64,000 nucleotides of DNA, taken from assembly GCA_025531455.1 (NCBI GenBank), contig JAMYHL010000111.1:31201-95200 (forward strand), read 5' to 3'. Shown here piece by piece: positions 11,109 to 20,823 of this stretch. How positions within the stretch are numbered: the first letter of the stretch is position 1; each line of letters begins with the position of its first letter. Source of the DNA: Apiotrichum sp. Y4204 (Eukaryota; Basidiomycota; Tremellomycetes; Trichosporonales; Trichosporonaceae). The notes beneath the pieces are model-generated. The model saw only the letters and a program-made list of their open reading frames with translations, made no database searches and had not been told where the DNA came from. The position numbers were made by a program, and so were the translations under genes.

Positions 11109-11825
11109 TGTGGGTTGCGAATGAAGGGGTGGCGAAGGAGTTGACGATGGAAGACGTCAGAAAGTCGAAGACGGGTGCCGAGTGGGAGGCCGGCCGGGTG
11201 AGATTTCGGGATGATGGAGATGGCATATGAGGGAACATTTTGCCTCCGCCTGCAGAGGGAGCTCACGCGTCACTCGGCTCCAAGCTTCACGAGCTCTGCA
11301 CGATGCATATCAGGTCGTCCACATGCATCAAAGATGGTGCATTGCGATCTCCCAGGCCTGGTCTTTGGCGTCGGCGAAGCAGCGACCACGGGCCTGGCGA
11401 TGGGGAAGATGCGGTGCGAGCCGAGATGCATCGACATGAAATCGCCACCCACAACAGAAGCTGTTCTAACCACACAGAGGTCTCTATGCATCTCCTCCAC
11501 TTTGCTGTCCACGCTCGCGACGACGCACGCTCTCGTCGCCATCGCCGAGGCGCTGATCGTCATCAACATTGTAGTTTGTCCGCTGAATACAACTCTGGCA
11601 CACTGGCGAGTGTGCGGGGTAATAATAAAATCTAAATGAGCGAATAAAAAAAATCCGTAGCAAAATCGGATAAAAAAAAAAAGTTCGGAACAACGAGGGT
11701 CACCCTGGCTCTGAAGCCTAGGAGATCAGCCAGTGAGGACAGTCACGAACCACATCTCGCCTAGAGTCTTGCTGTTGCTGTTTCTCCATCTCCCACCCAT
11801 TCATACCCCTAAAAGACACGGCACG
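11109..11825. promoter_or_regulatory. Shared divergent promoter TIM50/MEF1
   Basis: 717 bases between divergent starts of two mitochondrial-protein genes. A-rich tracts lie at ~11645-11685 on the MEF1 side, which are common nucleosome-excluding elements in fungal promoters. No gene or repeat of note. Confidence 0.55.
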
Positions 11826-14358
11826 ATGACCGCCGTTTCGCGCCTTTTGCGCTCTCGTCTCGCTGCGGCCGCGCGCCCCGTCTCTCGCGCCGCCCACGCC
11901 CGCGTCGCCGTTCCCCGCGCGCTGTCGACCTCGACCGCCGCCGCCGCCGCTGCTGCCCGGCCCCGTGTCCCGACCGCGGCCTTTGCGGTGCGCCAGTACT
12001 CTGCGCAGGCCCAGGAGGTCGAGGCCGAGGCTGTCGAGGAGACGTGGCCGGAGCGCGTCCTCCCCACCCTCAGCGAGTCGGATATCAAGCGCCTCGCCCG
12101 CCAGCGTAACATTGGAATGTGAGTGGCTTTCGGGGAATTAGTTTGCGATTGGTGGTTTCTGACGGAGGTAGCTCGGCACACATTGATTCTGGTAAGACGA
12201 CGCTTACGGAGCGTGTGCTCTACTACACCGGCCGCACGCGCGACATCCACGAGGTGCGCGGCCGCGACGGTGTGGGTGCCAAGATGGACTCGATGGAGCT
12301 GGAGCGCGAGAAGGGTATCACTATCCAGTCGGCCGCGACCTTTGCCGACTGGATGGCGCCCCCGCCGCCGACTGAGCTCAAGGAGGGCCAGGCCGACCCG
12401 GAGCGCGAGAAGTACGCGTTCAACATTATCGACACCCCTGGTCACGTCGACTTTACCATCGAGGTCGAGCGTGCGCTCCGTGTCCTTGACGGTGCGGTCC
12501 TTGTTCTTTGCTCCGTCGCCGGTGTCCAGTCGCAGACTATCACTGTCGACCGCCAGATGCGCCGCTACAATGTCCCCCGTCTTGCGTTCATCAACAAGAT
12601 GGACCGTGCCGGCGCCAACCCGTTCCGTGTTGTTGACCAGCTTCGCAACAAGCTTAAGATGAACGCGGCCGCCGTGCAGGTCCCGATCGGTAGCGAGTCC
12701 GACCTCGCCGGTGTCGTTGACATTATCCGCATGAAGGCCTACTACAACGAGGGTGTCAAGGGAAATGTCGTTGTTGAGAAGGAGGTCCCCGAGCATGTCC
12801 GCGAGCTTGCCGAGGAGAAGCGTGCCGAGCTCATCGAGCAGCTCGCCGAGGCCGATGAGGCGTTCTGCGACAAGTTCCTCAACGAGGAGCCCATCTCCAA
12901 CCTTGACATCCAGCAGGCTCTCCGCCGTGCCACCACCGGCCTCAAGTTTGTTCCCGTCTTCATGGGTTCAGCCATTAAGAACACTGGTGTTCAGCCTATG
13001 CTCGACGGTGTCTGCATGTACCTCCCGAACCCGAACGAGATCGACAATCAGGCCATCGACACCACCCTTCCCTCGCACGCGCCGACCGTGCCCCTCGTTC
13101 CCGCCGAGGACGCTCCCCTTGTCGGTCTTGCATTCAAGCTCGAGGAGGGCCGCTTCGGCCAGCTGACCTACATGCGCGTGTACCAGGGTGAGATCAAGCG
13201 CGGCACCGTCATCTACAACTCGCGTACCGGCAAGAAGATCAAGGTGCCCCGTCTGGTGCGCATGCACGCCGACGAGATGGAGGACGTCGAGAAGATTGGC
13301 GCCGGTGAGATCTGCGCCATGTTCGGTGTCGAGTGCTCGTCTGGTGACACTTTCACCGACGGCAAGTCGCCGTTCTCGATGAACTCAATGTTCGTCCCCG
13401 AGCCCGTCATCTCGCTCTCGATTCGCCCCGAGGGCAACGAGACGCCCAACTTTTCGCGTGCCCTCAACCGCTTCCAGAAGGAGGACCCCACCTTCCGCGT
13501 GCACGTCGACTCGGAATCGCAGGAGACCATCATCTCGGGAATGGGCGAGCTCCACCTCGAGGTGTACGTCGAGCGCATGAAGCGCGAGTACAACGTTGCG
13601 TGCGTTACTGGCAAGCCGCGTGTCGCGTTCCGCGAGACGATCACCCAGCCCGCCAAGTTTGAGTACACGCACAAGAAGCAGACTGGTGGTGCCGGTCAGT
13701 TTGCGCGTATGAAGGGCTACATTGAGCCGATTGAGCGGACGCCCGACATGCCCGACCGCGAGTTTGTCAACCGCGTCATTGGTGGCAACATTCCGATCAG
13801 CTACATTCCGGCGATTGAGAAGGGATTCAAGGAGATTATGGACCGCGGTATGCTCACGGGCCACCAGGTCAACGGTGTGCGCATGGTCGTCGAGGACGGT
13901 CTGCACCACGCGGTCGACTCGAGCGAGCTGGCCTTCCGTCTCTGTTCGATCGGCGCGTTCCGCGAGGCCTTTGCAAAGGCCGAGCCGGTCATCCTCGAGC
14001 CCATCATGACTGTCGAGATTATCGCCCCCGTCGAGTTCCAGGGCGCCGTCATTGGCGGCATCAACCAGCGCAAGGGCACCATCCTCGACACCGAGGTCCG
14101 CGACGACGAGTTTACCCTCCAGGCCGAGGTCTCCCTCAACGACATGTTCGGCTACTCGAGCCAGCTCCGCGGCATGACCCAGGGCAAGGGTGAGTGAGAT
14201 GGGTGCAGATTGCGACCGCGCGGATGTAATGACTGGCTTAATCGCATACTGACACCACAGGCGAGTTTACGATGGAGTACGCGCGCCACTCGCCGGTCAT
14301 GCCCAACGTCCAGCGCGACATGATCGACGCCTTCCGCAAGAAGCAGCTCTCCAAGTAA
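11826..14358 (+). CDS. MEF1: Mitochondrial translation elongation factor G
   Basis: Exons 11826..12118, 12172..14189 and 14261..14358 give 802 aa. GTPase that translocates the mitoribosome. An N-terminal presequence rich in Arg/Ala/Ser precedes the GTPase domain at ~residue 95: G1 AHIDSGKTT (its first bases are joined by splicing), switch [15 protein letters not shown]3 DTPGHVDFT and G4 NKMDRAGA. Domains II-V follow, with [14 protein letters not shown] and [17 protein letters not shown], ending [18 protein letters not shown]. Length and motif order match Mef1/GFM1 rather than Mef2. The first intron must end at the TAG before CTCGGCAC, which gives [15 protein letters not shown]. The C-terminal exon is joined through a 71-nt intron. 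Confidence 0.95.
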
Positions 14359-14694
14359 GCTGCAACCCACATCTTGCCCTCTTGTCGTCATCTTTCTTGC
14401 CAATTGGCTTTTGGCTTTAGTCGTTAGTAGCAGTAGTCATTGCGCGCTGTCCGCCTTTGCGTGCGCGGCGCCGAACGTCCGGGGAGCCCGGACGCCCTGT
14501 ATCACCACATAGACATGCATACCTCCCACCTCTGCGGAGTGAGAGCTGTGGTTTGCGAGAGTGCCGTTAGTTTGAGTGTGAGATACTTACGACGTTGTGT
14601 ATCAAGCCAAAACCACACATGATCATCCCCACCTCATGCTCCTCCCGCAACGAATACACGAATACAAATGCATGTCGGTCTAATGTACACGCCC
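14359..14694. other. Convergent 3' region MEF1/SED5
   Basis: 336 bases between converging stop codons; 3' UTRs only as far as I can see. Confidence 0.5.
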
Positions 14695-15949
14695 CTACTT
14701 GGAGACGAGAATAAACACGAGGAACTGTGGTCAGCCATTGCGTCTCGCATCCCACTCACAAAGATGATGAGGACGCCGAAAATCTTGAGCATGAGCCAGC
14801 GATTACTGCTGATGCTGGCATAGTACTTGAGGAGCTCGCGCTGCGCGCCAGACACATTCGCCGAGATATCATTCACGTCCGCGTCGATGCGCTGCACCGT
14901 CTCGCGCTGCTCGGCAACCATGCCCGCGAGCTGGGAGAAGATCTGCCCGAGCTCGGCGATCGTCGACTCGATCGACTCAATGGCCGTCGACCGCTGCTGG
15001 ATGTACTCGTCCTTCCTATCAGTATAGCGGCGAGCACCAGTACTCACCTGCTGCTCGACGAGCTGCATCTGCTGGTACTCGTTTGGCGGGCCGTCAATGT
15101 TGAGCGCGAGAAAGTCGTTACCCTCCTCTGGCGGCGCGCGCTGCTTTCCCTTGCGGTCGAGGCCGGCGCCAGGCCCTGTCGGCGCAAAGAGGAGTGAATC
15201 TGGTAGTGAGTAAGTGATGATGTCCGCAGTCAGAGGTGCCATCCCAAGTGTACACCTCTCCCAAACCCCACTCACCCTTCGCGGGAGCAGGCACGGCAGC
15301 GCTGCCGGCCGTGTGCACAAACTGCTCGGTCCTGTCCTTGCTAGCCTTCATATTCTGCGTGCGGAGCTCAAGCACGTCCTTGAACCCCATGCCCATATTC
15401 GCAAGACGGCTTTGCAGCATCATGACAACGTTCGAGTTGTGCTCCTCGACCTGCTTGCCGCCCCCGCCCTGCTTTTGCGCGCGAACAAACGCCTGCAGAG
15501 AGCCAATCTGCGTGTTCAGGCTCGCAATGTCTTGACGGATAATGTACGTGAGCTCGCTGATCTCAATGGGCCGGTCGTCGAATAGTGTCTTGCGCTTTGC
15601 CACTGCGTGTGAGCCAGGGAGGGGGGAAGAGCTGGGTGGTGTATCAAGCTCGGCGAGTCTCCATCGGAAAGAGAGAGAGATAACGGGTTAAGAGGCCCAT
15701 ACGCAACCCGTCACTACACTAATACTCACACTGCGCAAGTTTCTGCAGCTTGATAGTAGTCGCATTAATGTCCTTTGCAATGTTCCCCGCGAGCCGGCCA
15801 AACTCGCTCTTGGACGACGACGCGACCGGCTGCGCAAGGAGCGGCGTGCTCGCCCCGCCATCGCGCTTCTTGTTCGCGGGCGCGGCGGTGCGGGCGCGGA
15901 TGCTCGAGAGCGCGGCGTGAAACTCGGAGGTACGGTCGCGCGGGGCCAT
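14695..15949 (-). CDS. SED5: Syntaxin Sed5, early-Golgi Qa-SNARE
   Basis: Exons 15949..15730, 15602..15276, 15199..15048, 15011..14760 and 14724..14695 give 326 aa. A tail-anchored t-SNARE for ER-Golgi and intra-Golgi fusion. The N-terminus carries the syntaxin-5-type start (DRTSEFHAALSSIRAR), which binds Sly1 in yeast. The Habc region includes KLAQLAKRKTLFDDRP and IEISELTYIIRQDI. A linker precedes the SNARE motif at about residues 235-300 (STAIESIESTIAELGQIF, with the zero-layer Gln). The last exon (30 nt) completes the tail anchor, KIFGVLIIFFLVFILVSK. The acceptor for exon 4 is GAAG at 15012-15015; the TAG four bases earlier would break frame. Assignment is firm. Confidence 0.95.
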
Positions 15950-16380
15950 GGTGCGTGCGTGTGGTGGGGAAGTTGGGAGTACCGGATGTCGATGTCACTT
16001 GTCGATGTGGATGTGGATGTGGATGTGGAGGATTGGGGATTCAGGCGCGTTGGGTGGCGAAACGGGAAGCCGCAGCCAAAGTGCCACCGTTGGGTGGCGA
16101 AACGGGAAGCCGCAGCCAAAGTGCCACATGGACGGACAATTGGATTTTCCCGCTACGACGTGCAGAGGCAGGATGCTGCTCACCACCACCATGCCACCAC
16201 CTACTTTCGTCCAAAGTCATCAACAACAAACACCTTGCACCTCCATCTCCATCCACTGCTCACGCACAACCGTATTTCGCTCGCTCGACCAAAAGCCGAT
16301 AGACGACCTCCGACCGCGTACCGCCGGATACACCCCACTCTTCGCTCCGAATCCGAACCGCGCCGCGAGACCCTGTCGTC
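15950..16380. promoter_or_regulatory. Shared divergent promoter SED5/SmG
   Basis: 431 bases between divergent starts. It contains a perfect 40-bp tandem duplication (16048-16127) and a GATGTG-rich stretch at ~16003-16030. Confidence 0.55.
16048..16127. repeat. Perfect 40-bp tandem duplication
   Basis: Two adjacent identical 40-bp copies, 16048-16087 and 16088-16127, beginning CGTTGGGTGGCGAAACGGG and ending AAAGTGCCAC. About 100 bp upstream of the SED5 start. Probably a recent duplication since no differences are seen. Confidence 0.95.
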
Positions 16381-17283
16381 ATGTCGCGCCCGTCCCAGCC
16401 CGAACTGAAGAGTGCGTAGTGAACGCGACGGGACAGCGAGGGAACGCGAGGGAAGACGAATGGGAATAGGAAGGATCACCGGCTGGGAACTGGATGAGGT
16501 GGACTGCGCTTGTGATGAATGGACGTGGGCTGGAATCGATGTCCCCGGCAGCTGCCACGCATAGGATCTTCAGCTGCCGCGAGATCGGTACACGCACGCG
16601 TCGCATCCGCAGCGCATGCCTCTCGGCGTCTTAATCCCCTCGGCGACGGATAGCGGAGACGGCGGAGACGGGCGTCTTAAATACGAGCTATGGTTATCGT
16701 TCTGCCGGATCAGCTGGTCTCGACGCCAGAGTCCGTCTGATCCGCATCCTCCCATCGTCCTTTCTCCGTCTCCTCTTGTCTTCTCTGTCCTCCGCCTTCC
16801 CTTCCTGCCTCACTGGAATCTGGGATCTGTAAACACTGACGCCCAGAGTTCATGGACCGCAAGCTGCACATCCACCTGCAGGGCGGGCGGAGTGTGCGCG
16901 GCATCCTGCGCGGCTTTGACATGTTCCTCAACCTCGTCGTCGACCAGGCGTCAGAGGTCACCCGCGATGGCGAGCACAAGCCTGCTGGCATGGTTGTGAG
17001 TATGAAGCTCGTATGAAGCGCGAGGGGTGGGCGTTGGAGAGAACAGAAGTGGGATTGGAGCCATGACAGAGAGGGAGAGGTTGTTGAAGGTTTGCCTCGG
17101 AACTGGACTTCACACGGATGGGTGTCAAACTGAATGTGTCACCCAGTCCAAAGCCTCTCCCTCTATACAGCCTTCTCTCTCGCATCCCGGCCCCCGCACC
17201 ATCAACTCACAGACTAACGCCCCCAGGTCATCCGCGGAAACTCGGTCACGGCAATGGAGCTCGTCGACCACATGCGCCATTGA
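16381..17283 (+). CDS. Small nuclear ribonucleoprotein Sm G
   Basis: Exons 16381..16411, 16847..16995 and 17227..17283 give 78 aa. Part of the heptameric Sm ring on U1, U2, U4 and U5 snRNAs. The product reads MSRPSQPELKKFMDRKLHIH, then LQGGRSVRGILRGFDMFLNL, then VIRGNSVTAMELVDH. This is the Sm1 motif (GGRxVxGxLxGFDxFxNLV) and Sm2 motif (VIRGNSV). The first intron is long for this window (435 nt) and splits codon 11. Spliced length and sequence match SNRPG/Smx2. It shares its promoter region with SED5. Confidence 0.93.
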
Positions 17284-18309
17284 GACAAGTGTAGTATAGA
17301 GTCCGCTTTCCCTGTCCCTTGCCTGTGCCCGTGCCCGTGGGCCTGATACCGATGTACGCGTAGCAGATAGCCTCGAGGAGAGAGTGGGGAGGGTGCGCCG
17401 GGTGCGCCGGGTGCGCCGAGTTCGCACAGATGCGGATGGCGAGTATGGAAGCTGGGGCGCTACTAACGCCCGAGGGCATCATCACTCTGACACTTATGCG
17501 ATCCGCTAACTCCACCCCACGGCACAAACTTGTCGCAGCGATGCATCTACCAAGGCTGCTATGGATGGGTGGTATATACCAACAGGACAGGCGGGACAAG
17601 ACTAAAGATGTGGAGGACGAGAAAAAAATCCAGTGTTCCCAATCTACGAGGCGACGGTTTACTATACAGCTGTACTAGGTACGGACACCGGGCGTGCGGG
17701 GGTTATTAGCAGGTCCGGGAGATGACTAGGGGAGAGGTTGGGAATGAATGTTTATGTGGTCTGTTTGCGGGTTGTGTATCGAGAGGAGGTGTATGTGGCG
17801 GACATCGGGTGGCAGTCTATCTATCCAAGGCACGTGGGCCGTTTCTAGTCGTGGATGTAAGACGTAGAGATACGTTGGGACGTTAGACGCAACTATAGTG
17901 TATGTCATTTGCGGCGTCGTCGTTTAATGGTACAGAGACCGGGTCGTGTACTGGATGCGGGGTGGAGTTGGCGATGTTGCAGGGTCCGAGGGTATGGAAG
18001 ATGCATCGGAAAGCAAGGCGCGCCGAGGAAGCGATGGTGGACGCGGAGTGACAGGAGGGCGCAAGGGTGTGGCGTTGAAGATTCGGGTCGCACAGGCGCA
18101 CAGGGAACGTCCCATGAAACGTTCTATGGCCTGTATGTACAGGGGCGACGCCGAACGACCGAGGTGCGCGTGGAGGCGAATCACAGCACAACATGGGATC
18201 GCAAGGGACACGCTCGGCGCGCTCGGGGTCATCTCGGATCTCGATCAGAGCCCGGCAGTCACCGTCGATCCCATCGCGCCCGCCGCGACGCGATTCAATG
18301 TTTCCCGGC
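17284..18309. other. Convergent intergenic region, about 1 kb
   Basis: Between the SmG stop and the stop of the Ser-rich membrane protein gene. An open frame on the plus strand (17909-18532) overlaps the 3' end of the opposite gene and has no motifs; I treat it as chance. A short run of GGGTGCGCC units occurs at ~17393-17418. Confidence 0.45.
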
Positions 18310-20823
18310 TTACGATCCTGCGAGCCTCTTGTTCCGGCGCGTCAGCAAGCCACCGAGGAGACCAGCAATAAGGACCACGATGATGATGCTCGCTACGATC
18401 AGCAGAATCTTCAGCCGGCGCTGTGCCGCTCCGACCTCGCGTTCATCGCAGCTCGGCACGTCACCAATGAGCATCGAACTGTGCTGCGAATGGCGCGTCG
18501 GACCCGACGTATTTGACCAGCTGCCGAGCTGAAAAGTGTGCTTCTCGTCGATGAAGCGCAGATTCCGAAGCGAGTGGAGCGACCGGCTCGCGTGCATTTT
18601 GGCAGTCGGCGGCGGGGGCTTGAGTGGTGTGTAAGGGACTGCGACGCTTGCGGGGAGACACGACTGAGCGCACACTTCACCATCTTTGTTGATCGGTTCC
18701 AACGGGGGCATGGTCGCGAGCTCGGGGAATACAATGACTCCCGAGCCTTGACTGGGATGCATTGCGAGTTCGTAATCGGGGCGGCTGATAGACGTCGAGA
18801 CCGCACGGCGGGGCGGGGTCCCTGGCGGGGCGAGGTAGTGGGACGACTGCGAGGTGTAGTCGCTCGAGCCAAGATCCACAAAGTCCTCGCCAGTCGAGTG
18901 GGACATGGATGTACCCGTATCGCCATCATCCGATCCTAAGCCGGAAAACGGATGCGTCGGACCGAATCCAAGACGATGTGCTATTTTGTGGCGGACACTG
19001 CTTCCCACCGACTGGGCCGAGCGGCGCTGTGTGCTCGTCGACCTTTCTGGCTGACCCGAGGTGGATCGTGATCCCGAGACTCCGTTGCTCCGTCCGTACG
19101 CACTCTGTTTGGATGTAACGCCAGAGTAGTGTGTCGAAGTGGAGATTGCGCTGATGCGCTTTGCGTTTGCAACGTTACTCGCTCGCTTTCCTGCGCGGAG
19201 CAATCGTTCAAGAATCGCTGCACGACGGACAAGCACCCCCAGATCCACCGATTCGTCGTCCTTTTCCCAATCATCGTCATTGTTTACAACTTCCTCTCCG
19301 CCGTGACCCTTTGAGCTGATCATGGACGCGTGTTTTGACGACCGCTTCTTCGACTTTGTCGACTTGTTGGACCTTGTCGAGCGTACAGACCGGACACTGT
19401 CGCGCCGTCCCCAAGCCACTGGCGGGCCGCCGGCGAATAAGCTCCACCTGGCGAGCATACCACCCGTTGGACGGCTGGGAGCGGCGGCGGGCGCGCTTGC
19501 TTGGCTGGGCGCGCCGTTGTTTCCAGTGCTAGCGTCGGAGAAACCACTCTGGGCCGAGAGGTGTTTCAGACGCGCTGCAGGCTCCGAGACAGGGACAGAC
19601 TGTGACGAGGCGCGGTTGTTTGTGCCGCTACCTGAAAAATGCGAAACGCCACCGCGGACCGATGATGGCGAGTCCATGCTTCCAAGTGCTGGATCCTCGT
19701 CGAGAAATGAATAGTGTGGAAGCGGGAGTTCGCCAGACAGCTGCGGGATGTCGCGGTTATTACTGAAGTCCGTGGGAGTCGCACGCGGAGACATGGACGG
19801 GAATGTTGTTGACGCGAACGACGTGGCTCCGAGGGGTGACGGCAGTGGCTCGTCGGGAGAGGACGGTCTTGGCCGCGGACGTGCGTATGACGCGCGAGAG
19901 CGACGTGAAAAGAGACTGCTTGTTGGGGAAGAAAGTGGAGCGCCGGGAGAGTACATGGCAGAGGGGGGTTGAAGTGAGGATGAAGACGATGATGCAGCAC
20001 CACCCGCTACACCAAGAGAGGAAGCACCTGCCCCGCCAACGGCCGATGTGGATGAGCGGGGGCCGAGTGTTGAAGAGTCAACAGCCAGAGTGGATCCTGC
20101 AGCGGATGTACTTTGGCCAGAGCCTGCCCCAGCACTGGGTGACAGTGGGGGAAGGGATGGTGCGCCAGATACTCTGAGCTTGCGGGCAATCACGATCGCT
20201 GCCGAGCTGGCTGATGGCGATGGGTTGAGCCACGAGCTCCGGGGCGAAAGGGGCGACTGAGCAGAATACGATGCCGAGTACGAGTACATGGAGACCTCTG
20301 ACTCAACAACGGACCCCAGAGAAAGGGGCCTTTCTCTCAACTCGCGTTCGCGAACGGCAGCAGAAGCAAGTGCGGCAGCAAGCGACGGGGTGGCTGTCGG
20401 CCCAAAGGACCCGCTTGCTGGGAGATTGGCTGTACCCATTGCGGGAGTGTGGGCTGGGCTGGTGCCCGACGGCCCCGACGACGGCCCGGTAGATGTTGCC
20501 GTCGTCGAGAACGATAACCGTGATCCTGAGCCCGACGCCGCTGCGGGGTGGCTGCCAGTGTGCGGGAGGGGATCGGCGCCGGTATGTGGGCTTGCCCTGC
20601 TTCCTGTTCCTGTGGCTGTTGTGGCTAGGGATGTCGGCCGCTGGGACAAGGGCGAGAGCGGCGTGGGGCTCAGTGGCGTCGAGAGGTCTACGGAGTTGTG
20701 GCCGCCAAAGGTGTCCTGCGGAGACCCTGGTGGGGTGAGGCGCGGCATGGGGCCTGACGGGAGGGAGAGCGAGTCGCTGCTCGCCGTGGAGGAGGACGAG
20801 ACGGAGCTCATAGAGGGTCTCAT
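18310..20823 (-). CDS. Hypothetical Ser-rich protein with a C-terminal transmembrane segment
   Basis: Single exon, 837 aa, stop at 18310-18312. I do not recognise a family. Residues 1-~450 are low-complexity Ser/Pro/Thr/Ala/Gly, starting MRPSMSSVSSSSTASSD. A basic cluster (SVRSVRSTRSNKSTKSKKRS) near residue 490 is followed by an ordered-looking piece, DLGVLVRRAAILERLLRAGK, near residue 545. The C-terminus has one hydrophobic span, LKILLIVASIIIVVLIAGLL, then GGLLTRRNKRLAGS, so it is probably a tail-anchored or single-pass membrane protein with a short basic tail. No signal peptide is visible. The C-terminal membrane anchor after a long disordered region suggests a regulatory or scaffold role at a membrane, but that is guesswork. 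Absence of introns is unusual among its neighbours. Confidence 0.7.
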   Translation of the reverse strand: MRPSMSSVSSSSTASSDSLSLPSGPMPRLTPPGSPQDTFGGHNSVDLSTPLSPTPLSPLSQRPTSLATTATGTGSRASPHTGADPLPHTGSHPAAASGSGSRLSFSTTATSTGPSSGPSGTSPAHTPAMGTANLPASGSFGPTATPSLAAALASAAVRERELRERPLSLGSVVESEVSMYSYSASYSAQSPLSPRSSWLNPSPSASSAAIVIARKLRVSGAPSLPPLSPSAGAGSGQSTSAAGSTLAVDSSTLGPRSSTSAVGGAGASSLGVAGGAASSSSSSLQPPSAMYSPGAPLSSPTSSLFSRRSRASYARPRPRPSSPDEPLPSPLGATSFASTTFPSMSPRATPTDFSNNRDIPQLSGELPLPHYSFLDEDPALGSMDSPSSVRGGVSHFSGSGTNNRASSQSVPVSEPAARLKHLSAQSGFSDASTGNNGAPSQASAPAAAPSRPTGGMLARWSLFAGGPPVAWGRRDSVRSVRSTRSNKSTKSKKRSSKHASMISSKGHGGEEVVNNDDDWEKDDESVDLGVLVRRAAILERLLRAGKRASNVANAKRISAISTSTHYSGVTSKQSAYGRSNGVSGSRSTSGQPERSTSTQRRSAQSVGSSVRHKIAHRLGFGPTHPFSGLGSDDGDTGTSMSHSTGEDFVDLGSSDYTSQSSHYLAPPGTPPRRAVSTSISRPDYELAMHPSQGSGVIVFPELATMPPLEPINKDGEVCAQSCLPASVAVPYTPLKPPPPTAKMHASRSLHSLRNLRFIDEKHTFQLGSWSNTSGPTRHSQHSSMLIGDVPSCDEREVGAAQRRLKILLIVASIIIVVLIAGLLGGLLTRRNKRLAGS

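Noticed and set aside
11801..12796. 331-codon minus-strand frame
   Set aside because: Lies opposite the MEF1 start and GTPase domain, which is unambiguous on the plus strand.
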